The notes under the pieces are model-generated. The model was not told the DNA's origin. It did not search any database and saw nothing but the letters and a program-made list of their open reading frames with translations. Of a DNA stretch of 20,568 nt, positions 1 to 7,101 are shown piece after piece. This DNA is from Gammaproteobacteria bacterium HGW-Gammaproteobacteria-14 (GTDB lineage: Bacteria; Pseudomonadota; Gammaproteobacteria; Pseudomonadales; Alcanivoracaceae). The DNA is taken from the NCBI GenBank assembly GCA_002840115.1, contig PGZG01000008.1, positions 1-20,568 on the forward strand. Reading direction: 5' to 3'. Position 1 is the first letter of the stretch, and every line of letters begins with the position of its first letter. The position numbers were made by a program, and so were the translations under genes.

Positions 1-413
1 AGTTCACACAGGCGTGGGGCCGCATTGCCCTCGTCGTCAGTGATCAGGTCCATCAGTAGCACGCCGTCAAAGCAGCCATAGGGTTTGGGGACCCGCACGC
101 CGGCGGCGTCGAGCCGGTACAGAGCTTCTACTTCAGCGTTATGCCAACTGTCTTCCAGAGCCTTCTTGCCAAATTTCGAACCGCGCTCCATGGCGCGGGC
201 ATCGCGACTGTTGCGGGTCTTGCGGCCCTCCCGGTAAACGGCAGCCTGTTTGAAACTGCGTTGCTCGGCATCTTTGTAGACTTTCGCGGCGCGGACTTCT
301 TCACCGCAGCGCACCAGATAGACGCTCGCTTCCTTGCCGCTTTTTAGCTGCACAAGCACTTCGTCGATCAGGCCTTCTTCCTGCAACGGCAGCAGGCGTT
401 TAGGCGTTTTCAC
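1..413 (-). CDS. RIO1-type serine/threonine protein kinase, N-terminal part (3' end beyond window)
   Basis: Only the first 137 residues lie in the window; the gene runs off at base 1. The GTG start at 413-411 is preceded on the minus strand by a strong GGAGGAG (about 422-428). The product begins MKTPKRLLPLQEEGLID and then shows the RIO nucleotide-binding loop KSGKEASVYLV (about residues 24-34), a lysine in RAAKVYK (about 42-48) that would be the ATP-binding lysine, and later GVRVPKPYGCFDGVLLMDLI (about 107-126), which matches the hinge region of RIO kinases. RIO proteins are atypical Ser/Thr kinases or ATPases; bacterial members are poorly characterised and their substrates are unknown. The gene starts 24 nt after the Lrp-family regulator on the same strand, so the two may be cotranscribed. 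The catalytic loop and metal-binding Asp are outside the window, so activity cannot be judged. Confidence 0.85.
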   Translation of the reverse strand, partial: MKTPKRLLPLQEEGLIDEVLVQLKSGKEASVYLVRCGEEVRAAKVYKDAEQRSFKQAAVYREGRKTRNSRDARAMERGSKFGKKALEDSWHNAEVEALYRLDAAGVRVPKPYGCFDGVLLMDLITDDEGNAAPRLCE

Positions 414-437
414 TCGAAAGCTCCTCCGTAATGTGGC

Positions 438-977
438 TCAAGCCTGTTGTGAATCAAGATAGTTGAGGGGCACTGCGGTCGAATCTATCACTTTGCGCAT
501 TACAAAGCTGGAGTGAACACCGCTGACACCGTCAATGCGAGTGATCTTGCCCAGCAGAAATTGTTGGTAGGCATCCATATCCGGAACCACCACCTTAAGC
601 TGGTAGTCGGCATCCTGACCGGTGACCAGATAACAGTACTGCACTTCCGGAAAACCGCGCACTGTACTCTCAAAGTTCTCGAAACGCTCGGGGGTGTGGC
701 GGTCCATGCTGATTTGCAGAATAACAGTGAGATCCAGCCCCAGTGCCTTTTGGTTGAGTAGCGTGGTGCGGCCGCTGATGATGCCGGCCTCTTCCAGCGC
801 TTTTACCCGCCGCGAGCAGGGCGACGCGGATAGGCCAACCCGTTCTGCCAGCTCCTGATTGGTCAGGCTGCCGTCGACCTGCAGAGCCTCCAGTATCTGG
901 CGGTCATAGCGGTCCAGCCGGTGCGATGGCTTGTGCTGCCTCGCTTTATGGGTTGTCTGGTGCGCCGATTTTGGCAT
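438..977 (-). CDS. Lrp/AsnC-family transcriptional regulator
   Basis: A 179-residue protein with the standard two-part layout. The N-terminal helix-turn-helix includes LDRYDRQILEALQ and NQELAERVGLSASPCSRR (about residues 21-57). The C-terminal half is a RAM/AsnC ligand and oligomerisation domain, with GFPEVQYCYLVTGQDADYQL (about 109-128). The ATG at 977-975 is preceded by AGGAAA about 9 nt away. The family is usually near 150-165 residues; this one has an extra basic, His-containing N-terminal tail of about 20 residues. Lrp/AsnC proteins sense amino acids or related metabolites and often act on neighbouring genes. Here the gene diverges from leuA, and the predicted leuA -35 element lies directly next to its start codon, so control of leuA, of itself, or of both is plausible. 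That is inferred from position. The effector is unknown. Confidence 0.92.
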   Translation of the reverse strand: MPKSAHQTTHKARQHKPSHRLDRYDRQILEALQVDGSLTNQELAERVGLSASPCSRRVKALEEAGIISGRTTLLNQKALGLDLTVILQISMDRHTPERFENFESTVRGFPEVQYCYLVTGQDADYQLKVVVPDMDAYQQFLLGKITRIDGVSGVHSSFVMRKVIDSTAVPLNYLDSQQA

Positions 978-978
978 T

Positions 979-1006
979 TTGGCAATTTCCTGCTGTTTTT
1001 TATAAT
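979..1006 (+). promoter_or_regulatory. Predicted sigma-70 promoter for leuA
   Basis: TTGGCA at 979-984 and a perfect TATAAT at 1001-1006 are separated by 16 bp. This is the best sigma-70-like match in the gap upstream of leuA. It would start transcription near 1013 and leave a leader of about 207 nt. The -35 element begins 2 bp from the start codon of the divergent Lrp-family gene, so RNA polymerase bound here would cover that gene's ribosome binding site. Confidence 0.6.
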
Positions 1007-1008
1007 TT

Positions 1009-1028
1009 TACGGCAATAATTAACCGTA
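1009..1028. promoter_or_regulatory. Dyad TACGG-N10-CCGTA at the predicted leuA start site
   Basis: The inverted repeat has arms at 1009-1013 and 1024-1028 with an A/T-rich centre. It sits on the expected transcription start of leuA and in the upstream region of the Lrp-family gene. A/T-rich imperfect dyads suit Lrp/AsnC binding, so this is a candidate operator. The arms are only 5 bp, so chance occurrence is possible. Confidence 0.25.
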
Positions 1029-1170
1029 TATGGCCCAATTTACGTGAAATTTGCAAGCACATTGCGCGGGTTATTGCCCAGAATGTGTCCTGTCGCCGTT
1101 GGAGTATCACAAGTAAGTCAGCGGTTCGGCCTGCCAGGTGCTCACAAGGGATCTGGCCAGCCGCCAATAT

Positions 1171-1199
1171 CGGGCCCCGACACCACCCGGCGGGGCCCG
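1171..1199 (+). promoter_or_regulatory. GC-rich stem-loop in the leuA leader (possible attenuator or translational control)
   Basis: A perfect 9-bp inverted repeat has arms CGGGCCCCG (1171-1179) and CGGGGCCCG (1191-1199) with an 11-nt loop. It ends 9 nt before the AGGAGA ribosome binding site of leuA and is followed by CCACTTTTC, only a short T run. A competing pairing of CCGCC (1161-1165) with GGCGG (1189-1193) would break this stem, as expected for a two-state leader. I found no short leader peptide rich in Leu codons, so classical ribosome-mediated leucine attenuation is not supported. Confidence 0.4.
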
Positions 1200-1219
1200 C
1201 CACTTTTCAGGAGACCAGC

Positions 1220-2896
1220 ATGGCATTCGACCACCGCAAATACCGCCCCTATGCCCCGATAGCCAAGCGCGACCGTCGCTGGCCGAATCAGGTGATCCGC
1301 CACGCCCCGGACTGGTGTGCGGTGGATCTCCGGGACGGCAATCAGGCGCTGGTCAAGCCTATGTCGGTGGTGCAGAAGAAAAAACTGTTCCAGTTGCTGG
1401 TGGATATCGGCTTCAAGGAAATCGAGGTGGGCTTTCCGGCGGCCAGCCAGACCGACTTTGATTTTGTTCGGGCGCTGATTGAGGAAAACCGTATTCCTGA
1501 TGGTGTCACCGTGCAGGTGTTGACCCAGGCCCGTGAAGATCTGATTGCGCGCAGTTTTGAAAGCCTGAAAGGCGCAAAAAGCGCAGTGATGCATGTCTAC
1601 AATTCTACCTCCACGGTGCAGCGCGAGCAGGTGTTTGGTCTGGACCGTGACGGCATCAAGCACATTGCCATTCGGGGTGCCGAGTGGGTCAAACAGTATG
1701 CGGCACAGTACCCGGAAACCGACTGGACCTTTCAGTATTCGCCGGAGTCTTTTACCGGTACGGAAATCGATTACGCGGTTGAAGTGATCGATGCGGTGAA
1801 CCATGTCTGGCAGCCACAAGCGGGCCAGAAGGTGGTGATTAATCTGCCAGCGACGGTGGAGATGAGCACGCCAAATGTATTTGCCGATATGGTCGAAACC
1901 GTGATCGATACCATGCAGCAGCGTCAGCATGTGCGTATCAGTTTGCATACCCACAATGATCGTGGCTGTGCCGTGGCCGCTGCCGAGCTGGGTGTGATGG
2001 CGGGCGCGGATCGTATCGAAGGCACGTTGCTGGGCAATGGCGAGCGCACTGGCAATATGGACTTGATTACCATGGCGATGAATGTCTATTCCCAGGGTAT
2101 TGATCCGCAGCTGGATTTTTCGCGGATGAAAGATATTGTTGAGGTGGTGCAGGAGGTGACTGATATTCGGATGCACCCGCGTCACCCCTATGCCGGTGAA
2201 TTTGTCTATGCGGCATTTTCCGGCAGCCATCAGGATGCGATTCGTAAATGTCTGGCGCGTTATAACGAAGGCAATATCTGGGAAGTGGCTTATTTGCCGA
2301 TTGATCCCGCTGATGTTGGTCGTCGTTACGAGGAAGTGGTGAGGATCAATTCACAGTCCGGCAAAGGAGGGGTGGTACATGTGCTGGAGCGTGATTATGG
2401 CATTACTCTGCCGCGTTGGCTGCAGATGGAATTTTCGAAAATTGTGCAGCGCGAAGCGGAGGTCGATGGTGGCGAGATCAATGGCGCGCGTATTCACCAG
2501 TTGTTCAATCAACACTATCTGACTATCAACGATGGCTGGAAACTGCAGGGCTACGATCTGCATCGCAGTGGTGATGTGGTGGAAGCCAAGCTGTCGGTGG
2601 GCGGCCCCGGCAAACCCACCCGTGCGTTAATTGCCAAGGGCAGTGGTGCCATGTCAGCGCTGGTCAACTCACTGGCAGTGGAGTTGGGTATTGATATTCG
2701 GGTGGAGTCGTTTGACGAATTCTCCCTCGGCGATAATACGGCCTCCAATGCACTGGCCTGTGTGCGCATGCAGGTTGATGGGCAAATGGTGAGCGCTGCG
2801 GCGCTGGCGGATGACACCACCTCGGCGGCACTGCAGGCGGTACTGAATGCGGCCTCCCGTATCGCGGTTACCAAGGGAGCCCGGCTTACGGGCTGA
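1220..2896 (+). CDS. leuA: 2-isopropylmalate synthase
   Basis: LeuA condenses 2-oxoisovalerate with acetyl-CoA to 2-isopropylmalate, the committed step of leucine synthesis, in the cytoplasm. The 558-residue product has the expected length of the long LeuA form found in pseudomonads and actinobacteria. Its DRE-TIM barrel shows DLRDGNQA (about residues 36-43), the metal-binding HTHND motif (about 243-247) and LLGNGERTGN soon after. The C-terminal part, from about residue 440, is the leucine-sensing regulatory domain, with SLGDNTASNALACVRMQ. The reading frame is open back to about 926, but the ATG at 1220 is chosen because AGGAGA lies 5 nt upstream and the protein begins MAFDHRKYRPY like known homologues. 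An upstream start would also overlap the Lrp gene. Regulation probably involves the leader stem-loop, the divergent Lrp-family protein, and leucine feedback known for the family. Confidence 0.97.
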   Translation: MAFDHRKYRPYAPIAKRDRRWPNQVIRHAPDWCAVDLRDGNQALVKPMSVVQKKKLFQLLVDIGFKEIEVGFPAASQTDFDFVRALIEENRIPDGVTVQVLTQAREDLIARSFESLKGAKSAVMHVYNSTSTVQREQVFGLDRDGIKHIAIRGAEWVKQYAAQYPETDWTFQYSPESFTGTEIDYAVEVIDAVNHVWQPQAGQKVVINLPATVEMSTPNVFADMVETVIDTMQQRQHVRISLHTHNDRGCAVAAAELGVMAGADRIEGTLLGNGERTGNMDLITMAMNVYSQGIDPQLDFSRMKDIVEVVQEVTDIRMHPRHPYAGEFVYAAFSGSHQDAIRKCLARYNEGNIWEVAYLPIDPADVGRRYEEVVRINSQSGKGGVVHVLERDYGITLPRWLQMEFSKIVQREAEVDGGEINGARIHQLFNQHYLTINDGWKLQGYDLHRSGDVVEAKLSVGGPGKPTRALIAKGSGAMSALVNSLAVELGIDIRVESFDEFSLGDNTASNALACVRMQVDGQMVSAAALADDTTSAALQAVLNAASRIAVTKGARLTG

Positions 2897-2915
2897 TCGT
2901 GAGTGTGCTAAACAG

Positions 2916-2942
2916 GCGTGCAGGATTGCTGCTCCTGCGCGC
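2916..2942 (+). terminator. Stem-loop downstream of leuA (weak terminator candidate)
   Basis: A 10-bp stem, GCGTGCAGGA (2916-2925) with TCCTGCGCGC (2933-2942), contains one G-U pair and a 7-nt loop. It begins 19 nt after the leuA stop. No real T run follows, so it may be a weak or Rho-assisted terminator, or an mRNA-stabilising 3' hairpin before the next gene. Confidence 0.4.
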
Positions 2943-2982
2943 TACTGGTTATTATGCAGCGGCTTTATCATGGAGATAGGCC

Positions 2983-3882
2983 GTGCGACCTTTGGTAATC
3001 GGAATAACCACGACAGTATTGTTGTTGCTTAATACCCTCCTGCTTATCGGTCCTTTAATGCTGCTGGCCCTCCTCAAGCTGCTGATGCCCAGCCGCCGAT
3101 CCCGTGCGTTCATGTCTCGCGCTGTAATGTGGGTAGCGGAAACCTGGGCGGAAGGGTGTAAAAAAATCTTTGCACTGATGACGCCCACCCATTGGGAGAT
3201 CAGTGGTGCGGAGAGGCTCCGCCGTGATGCTTCCTATCTGGTTGTTAGCAACCATCAAAGTTGGGTGGATATCCCGGCTTTGTTACAGGCATTTAATCGC
3301 AAAACGCCGTACTTCAAATTTTTCCTGAAAAAAGAGCTGATCTGGGTGCCGTTTCTCGGGTTGGCATTCTGGGCGCTGGACTATCCCTTCATGAAGCGCT
3401 ATTCGAGGGAGCTATTGGCCCGTCGCCCGGAGCTTAAAGGGCAGGACCTTGCTATTACCCGCGCGGCCTGCGAGAAGTTCCGTGATTTGCCCGTGACTAT
3501 TGTTAACTATCTTGAGGGAACTCGTTTCACTCCTGCCAAGCAGGCGAAGCAACAGTCCCCTTATCGCTACTTGTTAAAGCCCAAATCTGGAGGCATTGCT
3601 TTTGTGTTGGCGGCGCTGGGTGAGCAGATTGATGCTTTACTGGATGTGACGGTGGTGTATGACAACGGTCAGGCACCGGGTTTCTGGGCGCTGCTGTCGG
3701 GGCAGGTGGATCGCGTGCGGGTGGATATTTGCATTCGTGATCTGGACCCGGCGTTATGGCAGGGGGATTATGAGAACGACCCTGTGTTCCGCCAGTTTAT
3801 GCACCGCTGGATAGCGCAGTTATGGCAAGAAAAAGATGCACGGATTCATTCACTATTGAATGAACGGTCAACCGGCGCTTGA
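2983..3882 (+). CDS. yihG: YihG-like lysophospholipid acyltransferase family protein
   Basis: A 299-residue membrane-associated acyltransferase of the PlsC/AGPAT family. A hydrophobic N-terminal segment (about residues 6-35) should anchor it in the inner membrane. The catalytic HX4D motif is NHQSWVD (90-96) and the acceptor-binding motif is EGTR (178-181). The stretches WVPFLGLAFWALDYPFMKRY and GTRFTPAKQ closely match E. coli YihG as I remember it, which has been linked to acyl-chain composition of phospholipids. The GTG start at 2983 has GGAG 7 nt upstream. The ATG at 2970 is in another frame. The gene follows leuA by 86 bp and may be read through from it, though no metabolic link is apparent. 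The assignment to the YihG branch is by recall of sequence, not by a search. Confidence 0.88.
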   Translation: MRPLVIGITTTVLLLLNTLLLIGPLMLLALLKLLMPSRRSRAFMSRAVMWVAETWAEGCKKIFALMTPTHWEISGAERLRRDASYLVVSNHQSWVDIPALLQAFNRKTPYFKFFLKKELIWVPFLGLAFWALDYPFMKRYSRELLARRPELKGQDLAITRAACEKFRDLPVTIVNYLEGTRFTPAKQAKQQSPYRYLLKPKSGGIAFVLAALGEQIDALLDVTVVYDNGQAPGFWALLSGQVDRVRVDICIRDLDPALWQGDYENDPVFRQFMHRWIAQLWQEKDARIHSLLNERSTGA

Positions 3883-3910
3883 ATAACTCGTCTTGAATGA
3901 TAGCTTTGCA

Positions 3911-4603
3911 TCAGTTCAACGTTTTTTCCAAGTGCTGCAATATTGTATTCATCAGCGGCTGCGTTGATTGAAATCGATTTTGATCACTGGCCATTTCTGT
4001 GGGCGTCTGTATCCACTGACCTTTCCCGGGGTCCTGATTGCAGTCAGCACACAAGTCGGCCAATCCTTGCTCTGTGGTTTCCAAGTGAAACTGTAACCCC
4101 AGAACCTTATCCGCGAGCAGGAATGCCTGATTCTCACAAGCTTCACTGCGGCATAGGTGTATGGCATCTGTGGGAATAGCAAAGGTGTCACCGTGCCAAT
4201 GAAATACCGTGGGCCGTGATGCAAACACGTTGGCCAGCGGGTGATCGGTTGCGGCACTCACCGGGAACCAGCCGATTTCCACCTCACGGTTGCGGGTAAC
4301 GGCGGCGCCCATTACATGGGCAATCAACTGCGCGCCGAGGCAGATGCCGAGCACGGTTTTATGCTCGTCAATGCTGCGGCGTATCAATGCTTTTTCTGCG
4401 CTGAGCCAGGGGTATTCGGTTTCATCATGTACCCCCATGGGGCCGCCCATGATGATAAGCCAATCAATAGCGTTGACGTTGGGCGGCGACTCGCCCCGAT
4501 ACAGGCGGGTGTAGTGAACCTCGTGACCCCGTTCTTCAAACCAGGGAGCCATGGCGCCGAGGTCTTCAAACGGAACGTGCTGTAATACCTGAATGCGGGC
4601 CAT
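3911..4603 (-). CDS. Class I glutamine amidotransferase-like protein (GuaA-N-like)
   Basis: A 230-residue stand-alone class I glutamine amidotransferase domain, which hydrolyses glutamine (or a gamma-glutamyl compound) using a Cys-His-Glu triad. The triad is intact: Cys88 in GICLGAQ (86-92), and His173 and Glu175 in QFHLE (171-175). The oxyanion-type segment MGGPMGVHD lies at 52-60. No synthase domain is attached, so it resembles the 'GMP synthase-like' amidotransferases related to gamma-glutamyl hydrolases such as PuuD and to YfeJ-type proteins; the real substrate is unknown. The gene starts 9 nt after the stop of the META-domain lipoprotein on the same strand, so the two are likely cotranscribed. 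Its 3' end converges on the acyltransferase with a 28-nt gap and no clear terminator. Confidence 0.85.
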   Translation of the reverse strand: MARIQVLQHVPFEDLGAMAPWFEERGHEVHYTRLYRGESPPNVNAIDWLIIMGGPMGVHDETEYPWLSAEKALIRRSIDEHKTVLGICLGAQLIAHVMGAAVTRNREVEIGWFPVSAATDHPLANVFASRPTVFHWHGDTFAIPTDAIHLCRSEACENQAFLLADKVLGLQFHLETTEQGLADLCADCNQDPGKGQWIQTPTEMASDQNRFQSTQPLMNTILQHLEKTLN

Positions 4604-4612
4604 GCTAGAAAC

Positions 4613-5425
4613 TCACTGGTCGGATGTGTTGGGGCGTGCCACAAACTCAGCAAGTGCCGTGCCAGATTCGTTCAGTAAGGTCAGCTGATCGTCCTCTAAA
4701 TGAAACGCTGTTGTGCTATTGAGTGCAGCATTGAATCGAGCTTCAAGGTCACCCTGATACTGACAGGCCTTTTGTGTCATGGCGATACCGGACAGTGACA
4801 GATTGCCTTGTTGCTGCTGGTAGCTACCTTTCAGGTTATTGCATCCCGTATGGCCGTACACGGCACCTTGTTCATTAAATGTAAGATGGGGGCTGCGAGC
4901 ACCTTCGGTGATTTTTACCGGTTCTCCGGCAAGGCTGCTAAGTTGCCACTCGGTGTTGGTGAGACCGCTACTTGTGGAGGGGCAGTGGTCCGCATCGGAT
5001 ATCCGAATCAATTGGTCTGCTACGAAATGGGGCAGGATGGTGCCTTCCTCCATTCCTGGCAACGACTCCACTACACCAATAACTTCCACCAGCAGTAGCT
5101 GCATCGGCTCGCGGTTGGATTGCAGGTAAGCGCGTTCAAGCTCAAGCCCTCCCGCGTTAGAGGCCACGGGGAATCGTTCGCCGCTGCCGCAGTCTGTAAA
5201 CAGAGCTGCATCGGCATAATAAACATACAGCCCCGTACGACTAATGGCGTCCGGGCTCACCGCCGGTTGGGCGCTATGTTCGACCATGGTGGTGAGAGCA
5301 TCGTTTTCACGGCTATCGTTGTCGGAGCATGCCACCATGCTAACGGAGGTGATGGCTAGCGCCAGAAAACCGAGTATGGGAAAACCAATAGTCATTGGGC
5401 GCTGCGATGGTGGGGTCAAAGCCAT
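4613..5425 (-). CDS. META-domain (HslJ-like) lipoprotein with an extra N-terminal conserved domain
   Basis: A 270-residue predicted lipoprotein. The signal peptide has a hydrophobic core (about residues 12-28) and the lipobox-like SMVAC, making Cys33 the likely acylated residue. After a short linker comes a domain with YYADAALFTDCGSGERFPVA and LERAYL (about 60-145), a module I recall preceding META domains in other proteobacterial lipoproteins. The C-terminal META/HslJ domain (about 160-265) includes TEWQLSSLAGEPV and GHTGCNNLKGSY. HslJ-type proteins are associated with envelope stress and, in E. coli, novobiocin resistance; the biochemical role is unknown. The frame is open to 5590, but the ATG at 5425 has GGAG 6 nt upstream and places the signal sequence correctly. 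The gene diverges from the Fur-family regulator across about 160 bp. Confidence 0.85.
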   Translation of the reverse strand: MALTPPSQRPMTIGFPILGFLALAITSVSMVACSDNDSRENDALTTMVEHSAQPAVSPDAISRTGLYVYYADAALFTDCGSGERFPVASNAGGLELERAYLQSNREPMQLLLVEVIGVVESLPGMEEGTILPHFVADQLIRISDADHCPSTSSGLTNTEWQLSSLAGEPVKITEGARSPHLTFNEQGAVYGHTGCNNLKGSYQQQQGNLSLSGIAMTQKACQYQGDLEARFNAALNSTTAFHLEDDQLTLLNESGTALAEFVARPNTSDQ

Positions 5426-5509
5426 GATGTTCTCCAGAAAAACTGTGATCGTACGACGTCCTTGCCGTGGTTCAGGTTCCCACAGAATTACATCGCCTGA
5501 CCAGAAAGT

Positions 5510-5530
5510 TATAGGTCTGAAAACTCTATA
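5510..5530. promoter_or_regulatory. Dyad TATAG-N11-CTATA between the META lipoprotein and Fur-family genes
   Basis: The arms are at 5510-5514 and 5526-5530, midway in the divergent region. The left side reads GAAAGTTATAG (5504-5514), similar to half of the A/T-rich Zur box of enteric bacteria (GTTATA core), but the right half does not complete that consensus. It is a weak candidate operator for the Fur-family regulator. I could not find a complete Zur box, nor a convincing -35/-10 pair, in this region. Confidence 0.2.
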
Positions 5531-5583
5531 TGCCCGAAAGGTTACATGCCACCCAGTTGCATTTGCGGCTGAGCTCTGCTGCA

Positions 5584-6018
5584 ATGCCATCCATGTCTAA
5601 TACTACTGTATTTCAGCAGCAGGCCCGGGATCGCCTGACCGACCGTGGCGCTCGTATCACCAGAGCGCGTTGCGCTGTGTTGGCGGCGCTGTTGGCGGCA
5701 GATCGGCCCTTGTCCCACCATGACCTTGAGCAACAACTGGAAGATCTGTGTGACCGGGTCACCCTGTACCGTGTATTGGCTTGGTTGGTGGATGAAAATC
5801 TGGCACATCGGGTTAGTGGAGAAGATCGGGTGTGGCGTTTCAACGCGGATCATCCGAGCGATCATCGATATGGCCATGGTCACGCCCATTTTCATTGCAA
5901 CGGCTGTGGCGCGGTATTTTGTATGGACGCCAAGGCACGTGTTCCAGCGGTGCCCGATGGCTTTCAACTGGAGGCAGCTGAGCTCATCCTGCGCGGTCTT
6001 TGCCGGGAGTGTAGCTGA
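5584..6018 (+). CDS. Fur-family metalloregulator (Zur-like)
   Basis: A repressor-type metal sensor of the Fur superfamily, about 141-144 residues. With the ATG at 5593 as residue 1, the winged helix spans about 8-80 (LTDRGARITRARCAVL, DRVTLYRVLAWLVDENLAH). It is followed by a His/Cys-rich metal and dimerisation region with HGHAHFHCNGCGAVFC (about 94-109) and a second Cys pair GLCREC near the C-terminus. The two CxxC pairs match the structural zinc site of the family, and the His cluster would be the sensing site. The start is uncertain: ATGs at 5584 and 5593 are both possible, and neither has a clear Shine-Dalgarno. Zinc sensing is inferred mainly from the downstream genes (ZigA, His-rich DUF2796), which are Zur targets elsewhere. 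Another metal cannot be excluded. The stop overlaps the next start as TGATG. Confidence 0.85.
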   Translation: MPSMSNTTVFQQQARDRLTDRGARITRARCAVLAALLAADRPLSHHDLEQQLEDLCDRVTLYRVLAWLVDENLAHRVSGEDRVWRFNADHPSDHRYGHGHAHFHCNGCGAVFCMDAKARVPAVPDGFQLEAAELILRGLCRECS

Positions 6019-7055
6019 TGAGCGAGCAGCAGCGCCTGCCGGTATTTTTGCTGACGGGGTTTTTGGGTAGCGGCAAAACCACCTTGCTGAATAGTGTGCT
6101 ACCCGGTTATGCGGACAGCGCACTGGTGATTAACGAACTGGGTGATATCGGCATTGATGACCAGCTGATTGAAGATCGCTCGGTGCCCGTCACTTTGCTT
6201 GCAGGCGGTTGCGTTTGTTGCACGGTGCGAGGCTCTCTTGGTAGCACATTACGTAATTTGTGGATGTCCCGGCGGAGTGGCGCGGTGCCCCCATTTTCCC
6301 GGGTGATTATCGAAACCACCGGAGCGGCGGACCCATGGGGAGTGGTGGAGTCCCTGATGCGGGACAGTTTTTTGCAGCGCCATTATGCTTTGGCCTCGGT
6401 ATTGACCACCGTGGATGCGGAGCGGGGGCTTGATGGTTTGCTCGCGTTTCCCGAGGTTATTGAGCAGGTGTTGGTGGCCGATACCCTGTTAATGAGCAGG
6501 GCGGATCGAGCATCAGAGTCGCAACTGGAAACGTTGCAGGCAACCCTTTCCCGATTAAATCCGAAAGCCGCCATATTGGCGATTCAACCTGGACAGGTTC
6601 CGGATGGATTACTGGATGATCAGGCAGAGACCCGCTGTCGCTATACCGGCCTGACGATTAATGCCGGTGTTTCCCTGGTGCCAAGGGTTGCCGCCGCCGG
6701 TGGTATGGCGATGCAGGGAATGGCAGCCACAAAGGCCCACGCTAACAGCACGATTCAGTCAGCCAGCTTGCGGTTGCCTCAGCCGCTGGAGCAATGGCAG
6801 CTGATGCGTGCATTAGAGCAATGGCTGGGTGAAAACGCCCGTTATTTGCTCCGCTTTAAAGGCTTGTTTTATATCGCGGGTGAGCCGGGGCCACTGCTGG
6901 TGCAGGCAGTAAGTTATGGCATGGATGAGCCACGATTGTTACCCCGTTGGCCGGATGAGGAGCGCAATAGCCGGATGGTGCTGATTATCAATCATGCATC
7001 ACCGGGGATGGCGCAAGGTTTGCTGGAAAAGCTTGCTGCTCAGCTGAGCGGTTAG
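6018..7055 (+). CDS. G3E-family GTPase (CobW/YjiA/YeiR type), putative zinc metallochaperone
   Basis: A 345-residue cytoplasmic GTPase of the SIMIBI G3E family, whose members insert or deliver metals using GTP hydrolysis. Walker A is GFLGSGKTT (14-22). The metal-binding CxCC motif is GGCVCC (63-68), the G3-like segment is ETTGAADP (99-106) and the base-recognition motif is SRAD (160-163) in place of NKxD. A CobW C-terminal domain follows (about 255-345). The segment between the GTPase and C-terminal domains lacks the His-rich stretch found in many homologues. It begins on the last base of the Fur-family stop codon (TGATG), which indicates translational coupling. Members regulated by Zur (YeiR, ZigA, ZNG1-type) handle zinc; CobW itself works with cobalt. 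Zinc is favoured here only by context. It is clearly distinct from the second G3E gene downstream. Confidence 0.88.
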   Translation: MSEQQRLPVFLLTGFLGSGKTTLLNSVLPGYADSALVINELGDIGIDDQLIEDRSVPVTLLAGGCVCCTVRGSLGSTLRNLWMSRRSGAVPPFSRVIIETTGAADPWGVVESLMRDSFLQRHYALASVLTTVDAERGLDGLLAFPEVIEQVLVADTLLMSRADRASESQLETLQATLSRLNPKAAILAIQPGQVPDGLLDDQAETRCRYTGLTINAGVSLVPRVAAAGGMAMQGMAATKAHANSTIQSASLRLPQPLEQWQLMRALEQWLGENARYLLRFKGLFYIAGEPGPLLVQAVSYGMDEPRLLPRWPDEERNSRMVLIINHASPGMAQGLLEKLAAQLSG

Positions 7056-7101
7056 GCAGTTTGCAGCAATAAGATAGTGTCCACTTGATTCAGGTGATGC
7101 C

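Noticed and set aside
1044..1120. Possible leucine leader peptide starting at GTG 1044 with TTG, TTA, TTG codons
   Set aside because: Only three Leu codons, no stop before leuA begins, and no ribosome binding site; it does not look like an attenuator peptide.
926..1219. N-terminal extension of leuA from an upstream in-frame start
   Set aside because: It would overlap the Lrp-family gene and the predicted promoter, and the ATG at 1220 has a strong Shine-Dalgarno and the conserved start of the protein.
1142..2230. Long open frame on the minus strand opposite leuA (362 codons)
   Set aside because: It lies antisense to the confidently assigned leuA, has no recognisable domain and no ribosome binding site; it reflects codon bias of leuA.
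5542..6123. Minus-strand open frame opposite the Fur-family gene
   Set aside because: Antisense shadow; the translation has no domain features, while the plus strand shows a clear Fur-family protein.
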